Shown piece after piece: positions 24,706-35,251 of a stretch of 64,000 nt of DNA. The stretch lies in the NCBI GenBank assembly GCA_947568835.1, contig OX387603.1, forward strand, positions 17,384,651 to 17,448,650, read 5' to 3'. A program made the position numbers and the translations under genes. Every line of letters starts with the position of its first letter. Position 1 is the stretch's first letter. Below the pieces are notes generated by a model that saw only the letters and a list, made by a program, of their open reading frames with translations, was not told where the DNA came from and searched no databases. The DNA is from Protonemura montana. Its lineage: Eukaryota > Arthropoda > Insecta > Plecoptera > Nemouridae.

Positions 24706-25107
24706 GTATTATTATTATTATTTGTGGTGTTTAACGACGCACTGTTTTGACATCTGGCCATGCGGCACTGGTCTAATGGCGTCGCTGAATGAATGGATGA
24801 TGATGATGAACCTGACCTAGCCTAGAAGGAAGGAGGGTAAACCCGGTGCCGGCACGAAGCCTACTCCTGTCGAAGAGCACCAAGGGGACCACCGGCTTAA
24901 CGTCCCTTCCGAAGGACGGTACAACGCGAACAACAGGATTCCTCCACAAATCCATACTGTCAAGCAAGGCGAATGAAGTTGCTGTACTAAATTTCATTCC
25001 TCCAACCTCTCTCCCGAACAGAACTGGTCATGTGTGTAATGGTCATCCATCCAATACCTGACTCAGCGCAGTGTTGCTTAGCTTCGGTGATCTAACGAGA
25101 ACCGAAG
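24706..25107 (-). mobile_element. 5S rRNA-derived SINE, copy 2
   Basis: Minus-strand head GGTTCTCGTTAGATCACCGA then AGCTAAGCA and GGTATTGGATGGATGACC follows 5S rRNA closely. The body is about 80 percent alike to copy 1 by eye and ends in GTGCGTCGTTAAACACCAC plus an (AAT)n tail at 24,706-24,722. It lies between genes 5 and 6. Confidence 0.88.
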
Positions 25108-25482
25108 CACTCTTTCAAGGGCGTGAACAGTATCTGTAAACGCCCATCCTTTAACGGGACCTAATGGCTAATTTTGATACCAAATTTGACTGCCTAACTG
25201 GAAAATTCGAAACTTCTCATAAAACTACTTTTTCGCGGGAAACCACCGTCAGCTAGATTATAACTGCTACAGCCTTTCTATTCAGAATGCAATTTAAATG
25301 CTTTACAATTTAGCAAAGTAATATTGTTTGAAGCATTTATGAAATCTATCGATTTTTCTTTTTTTCTTTATTCTAGTTGCTTTTTACCTTTTACTCACGT
25401 TCACTTAACCGTCTTAAAAATAAACTACTTATCAATGTAAATTTGTACATTTTCCTTGTGCTTGCAGTATATCCTGGGGCAT

Positions 25483-25526
25483 ATTGCACAATGCAATGCT
25501 AATTACCTCGACTGTCCTTCCTATAA
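25483..25526 (+). promoter_or_regulatory. Shared promoter block of the broken Kazal copy 6
   Basis: ATTGCACAA at 25,483-25,491 and TATAAA at 25,521-25,526, 80 nt before the ATG. The preceding CATTTTCCTTGTG is also found before gene 3 (about 17,673). The promoter looks intact although the gene is not. Confidence 0.6.
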
Positions 25527-25600
25527 ATTGCAACTGCAAGTGTAATTCAATTAAATGGTCTCCGAGACGCCTGGAAACAAGGTCATACATTTTTGCAAAG

Positions 25601-26911
25601 ATGAATACTTGCATATTACTCAGTTTCGTCGTCCTCGGTAAGAAATAATTTCATACTTGATATTTGACATTTTGTCTAAGGATCCCTTAGACTTAAGTCC
25701 CGAACCGACCGGTTAGGCATTTTAGAAACATCGGTTCTCGTGATATCAAAAAAGTTAAGCAAAATTGCTCTGGGTTAGGTAATGGATGGGGGACCATCAT
25801 ATACATGATCAAGTCTGCTTGTGAGAGAGGAGGGATGAGTTGGAGGGATGAAACTTAGGAAAAGAACTTAATTTGCCCTGCTTGTCAACCTCTCAAAGAT
25901 TTGTAGAGGAATCATTTTGTTCGCTTTGTACCGTTTTTCGGACGGGATGTTAATCCGGCAGCCCCCTTGGTGCTCCTTGACGTGCCGGTATCGGGATTTC
26001 CCTCCTCCTGTCTAGGCTAGATTAGGTTCATCAAAATTGTCATCTTCTTTCATTGACACCGTCAGAGCAGTGTTACAAGACCCGTTGAAAAAACAGTGGG
26101 TTGATAACCCCCACTCATCAATCAAACGTAGGTGTTTAAAAATAAGAAGCTTTCATGTTTATCAACAAATATTTTTTGTGATATTCTTATTTTTGTTTTA
26201 ACAATCTCTCGAAGTAGTAGTTGTCAAAATTGCCATGGCGACTTCCAATCACTTGCAGTTAAATTAAGATGTATCTGTGAGTTGGATATTTGAAAAGCTC
26301 GCTCATTAGACTCGACATGGTCCTGTGTGCACTTCAAAACCTACTCTCGAAGAAACGAAAAATTACCAATAATTCACAACAAAGCGTAAATTATTGTGTA
26401 CATTGTCAGTGGCGTGCGGTGCGCTGTGTGGCACAGAAAACCAGAGAATGCCTGAGAGCCTGTCCATTCAAATACAGCTCTGTCTGCGTTAAGGACGCGA
26501 ATTATGTGACCAGAACGTTTGGTAACGGTGTCAGCTGTCAGCCTTCAACGACTGCGAGAAGCCAAAGAGCAGTGAGTTTCAATTGAGAGCTCCAATAATT
26601 TCGTTTGCATCAATTACATTTTTGTTTTATTAATGAATAGATACTTTTGACTTGTGGGTTACTATGAATTGCACTTTAAAGTAAGGCAAAAACGATCATT
26701 AACCAGGCGGAAGGTGTTTGAGAATGACTTAAAAGTTAAACTTCCTAAACGTCTTTTGATTGTAATACTTCTTTGAATGTGTTGAAACCTGGACAAACTT
26801 TAATTAATGTATAACTTGAGATTTTCATTATTTTACTTAATTGTTTAATTTGAACGTTTCACTCTCATTGATTTCGTGGAGATATACGAAGGTGAATGCC
26901 GCAAAGTCTGA
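25601..26911 (+). pseudogene. Kazal-type gene with two frameshifts and a lost splice acceptor (copy 6)
   Basis: Exon 1 (25,601-25,637, 37 nt) encodes MNTCILLSFVVL and has a GTAAGA donor. Exon 2 (26,410-26,571) begins VACGALC in the signal-peptide frame; one extra base near 26,430 moves it to the Kazal frame (TRECLRAC, YSSVCVKD, TRTFGN), and one missing base near 26,529 (before TGT) moves it back to CQLSAFNDCEKPKS. The two shifts compensate, so total length stays divisible by three. Unrepaired, the frame stops early. The exon 3 sequence (FVEIYEGEC, RKV, TGA at 26,909) survives, but the AG acceptor seen in the other copies is replaced by ATTGATTTC. A 5S-derived SINE fills intron 1. The P1-equivalent residue was Phe. 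AATAAA is at 27,048-27,053. Confidence 0.75.
25727..26125 (+). mobile_element. 5S rRNA-derived SINE, copy 3
   Basis: Plus-strand head ACATCGGTTCTCGTGATATC then GTTAAGCA and GGTAATGGATGGGGGACC. The ACATCGGTTCTCGT start equals the insect 5S rRNA wording as I recall it. The body and tail (GTTGATAACCCCCACTCATC) are more diverged than in copies 1 and 2. It lies in intron 1 of copy 6, in the opposite orientation to copies 1 and 2. Confidence 0.8.
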
Positions 26912-27047
26912 ACTACTGCACTGCTAAAACCTTGAACTGGAACTACTGGAATTTCAAGGTCACATTTCGGCTGGATACCAACGGCGAAGCAAAGAGTTAT
27001 TACACACATAAACGTTATTGTCCCCTAAAAATGTACTAAATAACCCC

Positions 27048-27053
27048 AATAAA
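27048..27053 (+). promoter_or_regulatory. Polyadenylation signal of copy 6
   Basis: AATAAA, 137 nt after the old stop codon; the preceding UTR shares TTTCAAGGTCA and CGAAGCAAAGAG with gene 5. Confidence 0.5.
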
Positions 27054-27059
27054 TGACGA

Positions 27060-30000
27060 AAAGTATTATCATGATAATTATTTTCCTGTATTTCTGCTTT
27101 CCACTTGACACTTTGATCTAATGAAGAAGGTTTTTACAAGGGAAAGCCTTTTTTAAGTGGTAATTTTTCTGATCTTTGAGGAGTGTCCATGATTTCCAAT
27201 TTTAGAGTAGATCGCCCCTTTTCGATACTCTGGAAAAATCTATCTGGACGCTTGTACGTCGTATATGACTGATGCCCAATCGCCATTTTAGCCAAAATAC
27301 TTCTCAATTTTGTTGCAAGTCCGTTTTCTTATAAAATAACGATTCCAGAAAACAGGGGCAAAAATTCAAAGAGATGAAATTCTCCACGCCACATCAGTTT
27401 TTACAACTACCTGATCAATGTTATGTCCCGCCAAACGTTCAGCTTCTACACATTCTCAGCTCAATTTTTTAGAATTGTATCAAAAATTTCGAATTTATGG
27501 TCGGTTTCTTTTCTTCAAACTCATCAATTTTATTGTCTTGCGTCGTAAAGGCACGCCTCGTTTCCCATTGCCACGACTGGAACCGATCACAAGTATTCCT
27601 TTCACATTCGGGAAAAAGTTCACAGCTGTTGGAATGGGTTGTTTTAAAATTCAAGACCAGGTGGTGGGCCGCTCACTCACTGCCTCCTCGCGGGAATCCA
27701 CCGGCAGTGCAGAGTCTAACCACTCGATTGCTTTCACAAAACCGTGATGTTTCGGGGCCCACCAATGGGAAACGAGATCAAACTGCCACTTAAATGCTTC
27801 ACGTACGAGAAATAATATTGTTTGGACTATTTACTAAAGCGCATGGCAAGATAGATGGTTCAGAGCAGAGAAAAGTTTTACTTACGCTTACGACCTTGAC
27901 ATGGTAAAAAGCTGGGAAAATGCTGTGATAAGAACCAATCATCGTTGAAATGTGAAACAAAGTATGCTTATGAATAGATATGTACATGAAATTTGACTTC
28001 AAATTGAATATATCAAGATGATCTAAATGTATAGCATAGTGATTGAATACTTTGCGAGTTTTACTAGTATAGTCTCTAGTTTCATTCTTCATTTACTTAG
28101 AAAACGTCTAGCAAGGTTTTTACCATACTACCACAGTCTTAATGTTAAACTGTCCTTACGAAAAATAACCGCCAAATTAACAATTTACCAATAAATATGG
28201 AAGATGCTTCTAAGTGGAGTCACCGCCGTTTTAAGTGGTAAAAAATGTAATTTGTTATTTCTCGCAGACTACTCCTGTTTGAGACTGGTTTAACCTCAAC
28301 GTGTTGATATTTTGAGTCATAATTATTTTACTTTAGAAGTTTGAAAAAGGTCGGCCTCAAGCGCCATCGGAAGGCTCCACTATTACCACGTGTTGCCACC
28401 TCGTTTGCACAGCAATAAGCAAGTTGGCCCTCTGACTATGCATATAAACTCAATTATATATTGCTATCAACATGGGCTGACCAGCCCACCTGAGAAAATA
28501 AATGCACCTCAAGATAAGCTTCTCACAAAAATCAATCGGATGCTTTTAGCTGCGTACCATAAAACCACATCATAAATCACAAACTATTTAAATAAGATAA
28601 CCAACCACCATCTTTACATTCTATTTTGAAAACGTCTTCTAAGTGCCGACTTTCGGTTGGTAAAACCCATAAATTCACGCTCGATTTCATCCCAGTCGTC
28701 GGCTGGTCCTGAACGAGGTCCCTTGGTCACGGAAGGGACGTGGTCCCGACTCTGGGAAACTGGGGACAACGCCGATGGGGACCCATGCGCCCAGCGATCC
28801 CGATCGTGGCAAGAAGCCACCACCATGACGTCATAAACAACTCCATATTTCATGGGTTGGTTTGTTGACCGAACCCTTTTCCTTGCACTCGATTACACCA
28901 CGCGAGTCACTGCCCACGACCAGTGGTGCACGTTCGCACGGCCAGAGAGGTCGCTGCCTTTGCGGAGTTTAGCCCATGGCTAGGATTTTTTGATGGTCGC
29001 TTTTTGAGGTTATTTGGTAAAAAAGAGGAAATTACGATGAAAGATGATAAAATCATTCCCGCTTCTAATTTTCTTTTTTGCTCAACGAATAATGCTGCAT
29101 TAACTATAAGCCATTTTTGTCCTGTATTTTACAAAATCTTAACCAGTTTAGAGGCACAAGCCTGTTTCAAAAACTTTGTTTTATTTTCATGCTTCGACCA
29201 GATTGTCATACGCGTGTGACATCAGCAAATATTTTATCAAATACACTTAGTTTTGGATGAAGCTTAAATGAGTTCTTGCCAACGACACCCAAAAGTATAA
29301 TATTTCAACACTTATATGTATTATTTAAAAGTGCATACACAACAGAAAGCTTGCAAGACTGAAATATTCTTACTATCCAGAGTCAAATTCTGGCCTTGCC
29401 TCCTACGGTAGCCACTAAACGACGCCGCTGACGCTGATGGTCACGCGAAACGGACCGCACTAGCATTATGGCAGGACACCGTCGAACCATGGACCGAACC
29501 ACCCGTTTTATATTCCTTATAAACTGTCGGGGTGCGCAGATGGTCAAACGGGCACATATTATGAAAGCGAGCGGGGACAGACTTCTTTTCATGATCCTGA
29601 AGGAAAACACGACCATCCACTTCTGGTCGGAGCGCGCTCACCGTCGTATTTTATAACTAAACATGTTTTATTCAAAACTTTGTGTGTGGTTTTTGCTATT
29701 GGCATTCGGGGCGCTTACTGTCTGTGTGGTAGGATCGCGAAGCGACGACATGGGGAAAATACGTGAAATTTAGTGAAAATCGGCGTGCTATTGGTGAATC
29801 ATAAAGAAGAAACAAACAAAAAATTGAAATATCGACCTGTTTGAAAATTATTGAAAACTCTTTCAGAAAGCTTCTGGGATATTTAGTATCATGTTCAGCT
29901 ATTTATAGTCCAATAGCTGTTCAAGAAACGATAAAATAGCATGAAAGATGAAAATCCGAACGAAATAGTTTAAAACGACCAGTAAAAACGAGACAAACCT

Positions 30001-33000
30001 CACAAGCGCACTTCTTTGCAAACGATCTAGCCACTACGCGATAAAAATATATGACCAGACATAAATAAACAAAACACCCATAAAAAAAACTCCCTTTATG
30101 AACAAAAAATATTCATAATTAACATTAATCACTCAGTTGCAAGCTAAATTAACCCTTCATAATTTGAGTGGATTTCTCTCCCTCACTCATCTGTATATCT
30201 CTCTCTATAACTAAGTGATAAAGAACGATGAGAATCTGCCCATATGTGTGTGAGGTGGGCATGGTGGTGGGAATGGGCACGGGGGGGGGGGGGGGGGGGG
30301 GGGTCAGGGAGGGGGGTGGTTATGAGCGGGAGAATATTTAGTGGCCGAGGTTGGCTAATAAATCGTAGCAGCTTGGTTCGAAGTTCACCGACGCTGTTCA
30401 TATCGCTTAGCAGTGTCGTACATTTCCCGGGCAGAGCAATATTTCATGACCATGTCGACCCCAGGGGAGATAAAATGCTAAAAGAGACGTGCGGAGTGCA
30501 GAGAGGGTGACGGGTATCGCAATGTGTGTGTTCTTTGCGGGTGGGGGGGTCCCGGGTCACAATTGCGAGAGTCGATTGTCGTGTTGATCAATTATTTCCA
30601 TGAGTTTAGATTTTTTTGATATTATTATCTTAACACAAACTTGAAAACTTGTTCGGGTTATTTTCTTGTTGGTACAATAGAAACTATGAGGAAGCTCAAC
30701 ATTTAAAATTAATTTGGTCACAAAGTGTTTCCTTTTTTGCTGTGTGCTTATAAAATAATTGGTTTCTGATTTTCGCATTCAAAACAAGAAGAAAACAAGT
30801 CTGAAATCTTGTGAATCTGCATTCGGCACCCTATTTTCAGGCAATATTTCACATGGCAAATTACAATTCCTATCGCAATCCTGTCGAATATGCTTTGATG
30901 CGTTTTCCAAGAAGAGCGAATAAACATTATTGTATTGTGAATTTCTCCCACTCTCATCAGCATTCATCCCTGTTCATACTATGTAGTTGGTGTAGAGGCC
31001 AATATAATGAATTATACAATAACGTATTCATTTGCAATCTGGAAATAGCAAATCAAGTTACATTCACATGGCTTCAATAATATTCCTACATGTATCCGAA
31101 CGCCGTGAGGGAGTTCCGCATGCCTTTTCGGCCCGGCATCGTTCTTTAATTCAAAGTTCAAACATGGTTTTCATACATGATTTATTCGCGTGTGCTAGCC
31201 GGTTCCCTGATGGGCCTGCTTTAAAAAGCTTGCCACCATTTGCCGTGCCACGACCGCGTGCTCAAACTTGCACCGCTCTTTGTTACTTCCAACGTCAAAC
31301 AAGGCGCAAAAAACGTTCGAAAAACGTCCGGGTTTCTTGCAACGGGGATGAAAGACGCATTGCTAGGAATTTTTCATGTTATGTTTTCTTTTTTTTTCTC
31401 CAGCTGTGTTAAGATCTCTTTTGTAAAGCATCTGATATTATGTATCGACTGGTTTGCCAAAAAAGAAACGACCAAGGTTGAATAACCAGGCTAGATGTGT
31501 GGGTGTTTTTATGCTGTTTTTAGAATTTACTGCCTTTTCTCCGTTTTAATAAACATTTTCCGGATTTCGTGTATCATCTTGATAAGGTAAAAAGCTTTAA
31601 AGCGAGATTATTTATGCACTTATTTCGTTTGTTGCATTTTGTGTGTTTTGCTTATTTTTTGATAACATTTTTATACTTGAATGCTTAAGAGATAGGGTCG
31701 CCATATCTCTTTGACGCAGTTTGCACTTGAGAAAATTTGACAGCTTAATTTATCGAGGAATAATGAGCACTTGCAATTTGAGTAATTGTCTTTCTGCTTT
31801 ATAGTTGTACTTCGTTAAAAGTTACAAAATTGCCAAATTAAACTTGAAATGTCATTATTAACTGCACCAGTGGTCGTCGACTTGCCATTATGCAGTCAAA
31901 GGGACAGCAAGCGGAACACATGCCCTTGCCATTTACTCATGCATACTCCGTTGCGTCCAGTTCTACACCCTTTGGTGGTTCAAAATAAACAACTTGGCAC
32001 AAAAACCAAGCAACCACTTCAGACAACACATTTTTGTCTGTATTCGTCTGTTTGTTCGGAACAAATAGCTGCCGCACCTTCATCTCAACACTATTGAAGA
32101 ACAATTCAACACAATGTAAGTCATTGAAAATACCTCAAAAAGCTCCACTAAGCACCCCGACTGTACTGATAAAATTTCAAGTTCTACAGGAAGTTACCAG
32201 TCGACCAAATATTGATTCTATCTTTGCGAAAATGTCCTCGTTTTTGCAAGTCTAGCGCGTCCGAGTTTCGGTGCTAATCTTCTATCTGCATTCAGCTGCA
32301 GCTGGCAAAATCCACAACTCGCTGATTCGAAGAGAAAAATAACACCGCCATTGCCGCTGCTCAAACAAACCTTACTTATACTCGGTGGGAACAATTTGTC
32401 TGGTTTGTTTTGGATCCGGCGAGCATGGTTCGCCATTCTATTTCACTTATACGTTCACTTCCTATCGACTTATTGTTTTCCATCCTCTTTTACAGCGCAA
32501 ATGCAGAGAGAACTGAACGAACTGACAACTTAGTGCACAAAGGTTTTTTTAGCGATGAGTTTATTAAGTCACCTTTCAGTCGAGGCGTTGCTATAAAATA
32601 TTTTGTTTGCTCCTGATAGAGCATCGGCCGTTATAAATCTTATTAAATTTTAAATTATTCCATAGAAAATTTCATGTACCTATCTTGTTCTTTCTTTTAA
32701 CACCGAATTTTACATCGTACTTTCAAACGCTAAAAATAATTTAAATAAAGTTTTTATAAGCTAATCACCGCAGTTTGTTTGTCTAACTCTAAGAGATCAT
32801 CATAAATAGTTTACACAAGACACAATATAATCATTGTAACCATCACATCTGATTTTACAATCACATATCCTCATAATTCCAGGATCGATTTCATCAGGCG
32901 AGAAAAACATATCTCGGTCAACAGCAAAGACCTTCAGATCTCTGCTCTCTCGGTGATGCTAGTCGACACTAAGCTTGGTGTGGAGCTGTGTTGTTATTAA

Positions 33001-33100
33001 GTCTGTGGTCGCCATCATCGTCCACAAAGGCCACTATTTGATGGCCAGTAGTCAGTCCTAAAGACACATTGCCCAGCAGTATTTCCCTGACGACACATGC
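27060..33100. other. Region without recognised genes
   Basis: Short open frames only. CpG-richer patches occur at about 28,650-28,980 and 29,390-29,660, and a G23 tract at 30.28 kb. None of the predicted peptides resembles a known domain. Confidence 0.5.
30281..30303. repeat. Poly(G) tract, 23 nt
   Basis: Twenty-three G in a row on the + strand within a wider G-rich stretch (about 30,254-30,320). It is the longest homopolymer of the six C/G runs. Confidence 0.95.
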
Positions 33101-33109
33101 AATTTCCTT

Positions 33110-33376
33110 TCTTAGATTTTTTTTAGAATTTTTCGTAATGTAAATAATCTATGGACTAATGTTTCAAACAAAGGACCTATTTTCTATGGAATTAAATTAT
33201 ATAACTTCTTACCATATGACTTAAAATGTAAAAAATCAGACGGAGAAGTCTCGAATAATCTAAAAGGTTACCTGTGTAATTAGTGTATATGTATTAACCC
33301 CTGAAATGTCTCACACCGTAACGGTCAATCGTGATAGTAAAAATAATTCTTATTATTATTTTTATTATTATTACCT
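33110..33376 (+). mobile_element. LINE 3' fragment, reverse transcriptase C-terminus with (TTA)n tail
   Basis: An open frame ending at TAG 33,281-33,283 reads VNNLWTNVSNKGPIFYGIKL, then YNFLPYDLK, the pattern (GIKLYN-LP--LK) at the extreme C-terminus of many non-LTR reverse transcriptases. About 60 nt of UTR and a TTATTATT-type tail at about 33,348-33,373 follow. It differs from the 14.1-kb fragment in sequence and tail, so it is another family. Confidence 0.6.
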
Positions 33377-33497
33377 GTTTCCGACGTAGCGGTTGCAGCA
33401 GAGGATGTTGAATTTCCCGCGGCCACAGCAGGGAGGAGGTCTTAGTGCAGTCTTTGCACATCGATAGGTTAGGTGGGGCCGCAGTAGAAGCAGTCAT
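33375..33497 (-). CDS. Possible internal exon, 41 codons, unknown product
   Basis: On the minus strand a CTATTTTCAG acceptor precedes an open 123-nt stretch that ends CAG|GTAATA. The frame starting at the acceptor reads MTASTAAPPNLSMCKDC, then TKTSSLLWPREIQ, and stays open throughout, with higher GC than the surroundings. Phase 0 at both ends. I recognise no domain. The donor merges with the (TTA)n tail of the adjacent LINE fragment, so it might be accidental. No partner exons were found. It is either a small exon of an unseen gene or a chance frame. Confidence 0.25.
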
Positions 33498-33499
33498 CT

Positions 33500-34395
33500 G
33501 AAAATAGTTTCTGGTTAGAATTGTTTGTTAGCTCCACACAGCTGACAAACAACACATGATGACAGACAGGTATATGACGAGAAGGTGTGTGAGGTGGAGA
33601 TCAGCATTTAGAGGGATGTGCCAAAGAAAAGCTGTGTTAAAAGACATACAGTGGTATTTTTGCACACCTATAAAACTTTCAAGCTGTCATATTTGGTTCT
33701 ACGTGAGTTTGAACTCTTCAGTGTTGACAACCACATGAGTGTCGATATTGGCTGTCGCTATTTTATGTTCCCGGGAGTGTACTTCCGAGTAATAATCATC
33801 TAATTTATGTTCATTTCAAGTTTTTAAGATATTTGCTACATGGTAATATTTAGATATTACTCTAATGCTGCTAGATTTTTGGAAATCATATCATTTTGAA
33901 AGTGCATTGCGACCTCTTTGAACAATATGTTAAATTTGTTGTGGGACTCTTGTATTATAACACTGCATTCATTAACAAACAATTACAAACAAAAAGTCAC
34001 TTAATTCAATTGTGAACGCCAAGGTTAAGGTATCAAGGAAAATACGCTGTAGGTTTTGTCGCGAGTATCGTTTTCATCGTCAAACGAGATGCATCGTCAA
34101 ATCAAGTTTGTAGTAAAGCAGTTAGGTTTGGTCGCTGAGACGGGGCCACGAACCTTGACACATCCATAAACCTTAACAGCAAAGACGACCCTCAGCTACT
34201 GTTATACATCACTTTTTAGGAAAGAAAGACATGAAGATTGCGGTTTGATATGAACCAGATTCGTCTTGTCACGTAGACTATAAATGGTTTAAGTCATCAT
34301 CCAAAAGCCCTTCGTAAAACAGAAAATAATTTTCAATTCCCGGTTAAATCAATCAAAAAATTACTACTATTACTTGTGATACTGTTACTTTAAAT
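33500..34395. other. Spacer before the 55-bp array
   Basis: AT-rich with short frames only; nothing recognised. Confidence 0.5.
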
Positions 34396-34400
34396 ATTTC

Positions 34401-35007
34401 AGTCTAGTTCCCGCGAGAGAAGATACCAGACCAAGGACTGCCAAACAAAATTGCTACAGTCTAGCTCGTGAGAGATGACACCATGCCCAAGGGCTGACAC
34501 CCAGCATTGCTAAAGTCTTGCCCGTGAGATAAGATACCAGCCTGAGGACTGTCACCCTGCATTGCTACAGTCTAGTGTGCGAGAGGAGATACTAGCCCAA
34601 GGACTGTCACCCAGCATTGCTACAGTCTAGCCCGTGAGAGAAGATACTAGCCCAAGGACTGCCACCCTGCATTGCTACAGTCTAGCCCGCGAGAGATGAT
34701 ACTAGCCCAAGGACTGTCACCCAGCATTGCTACAGTCTAGCCCGTGAGAGAAGATACTAGCCCAAGGACTGTCACCCAGCATTGCTACAGTCTAGCCCGT
34801 GAGAGAAGATACCAGCCCAAGGACTGTCACCCAGCATTGCTACAGTCTAGCCCGTGAGAGAAGATACCAGCCCAAGGACTGCTACCCAGCATTGCTACAG
34901 TCCAGCCCGTGAGAGAAGGTACCAGCCCAAGGACTGCCACACAACATTGCTACAGTCCAGCCCGTGAGAGAAGATACCAGCCCAAGGACTGCCACCCTGC
35001 ATTGATA
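34401..35007 (+). repeat. 55-bp minisatellite, about 11 units
   Basis: Units begin AGTCTAGCCCGTGAGAGAAG and continue with AGCCCAAGGACTG and CCAGCATTGCTAC. Unit starts are 34,401, 34,458, 34,514, 34,569 and then every 55 nt to 34,954. The first two units are longer (57 and 56) and more diverged, and the central units are nearly identical, as expected if the array grows from the middle. It ends a few bases before the foldback at 35,018. Confidence 0.95.
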
Positions 35008-35017
35008 CCAAAGTTTC

Positions 35018-35251
35018 AGTTATGATTTCAGTGTGGGCATTTCAAAATAATTATTATATCTGAAAAATGAAGCCATACATTGTTAAAAGTGGTAGCAAAA
35101 ATGTCATAATAGCTCGAAAAAGGAAGCTTGGTAAGACAAAAGTTTCCTTTTCCGAGCTATTATAAGAATTTCCCTACCACTTATAACAATATTGGGCTTC
35201 ATTTTTCAGATATAATAATTATTTTGAAATGCCCAAACTGAAATCATAACT
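35018..35251. repeat. Large foldback: about 108-bp inverted arms around an 18-nt loop
   Basis: The left arm (35,018-35,125) and right arm (35,144-35,251) are near-perfect complements; the outer 60 nt have one mismatch (GTGTGGGCA against GTTTGGGCA) and the inner half has several. Arms begin AGTTATGATTTCAGT. The structure fits a foldback MITE; a long hairpin RNA precursor is the alternative. It directly abuts the minisatellite. I did not find a convincing target-site duplication. Confidence 0.9.

Noticed and set aside
27640..27790. Minus-strand GAGTGGTTAGA and GGATTCCCGCG resembling A and B boxes
   Set aside because: The two boxes are only about 14 nt apart, too close for a tRNA or a tRNA-derived SINE head.
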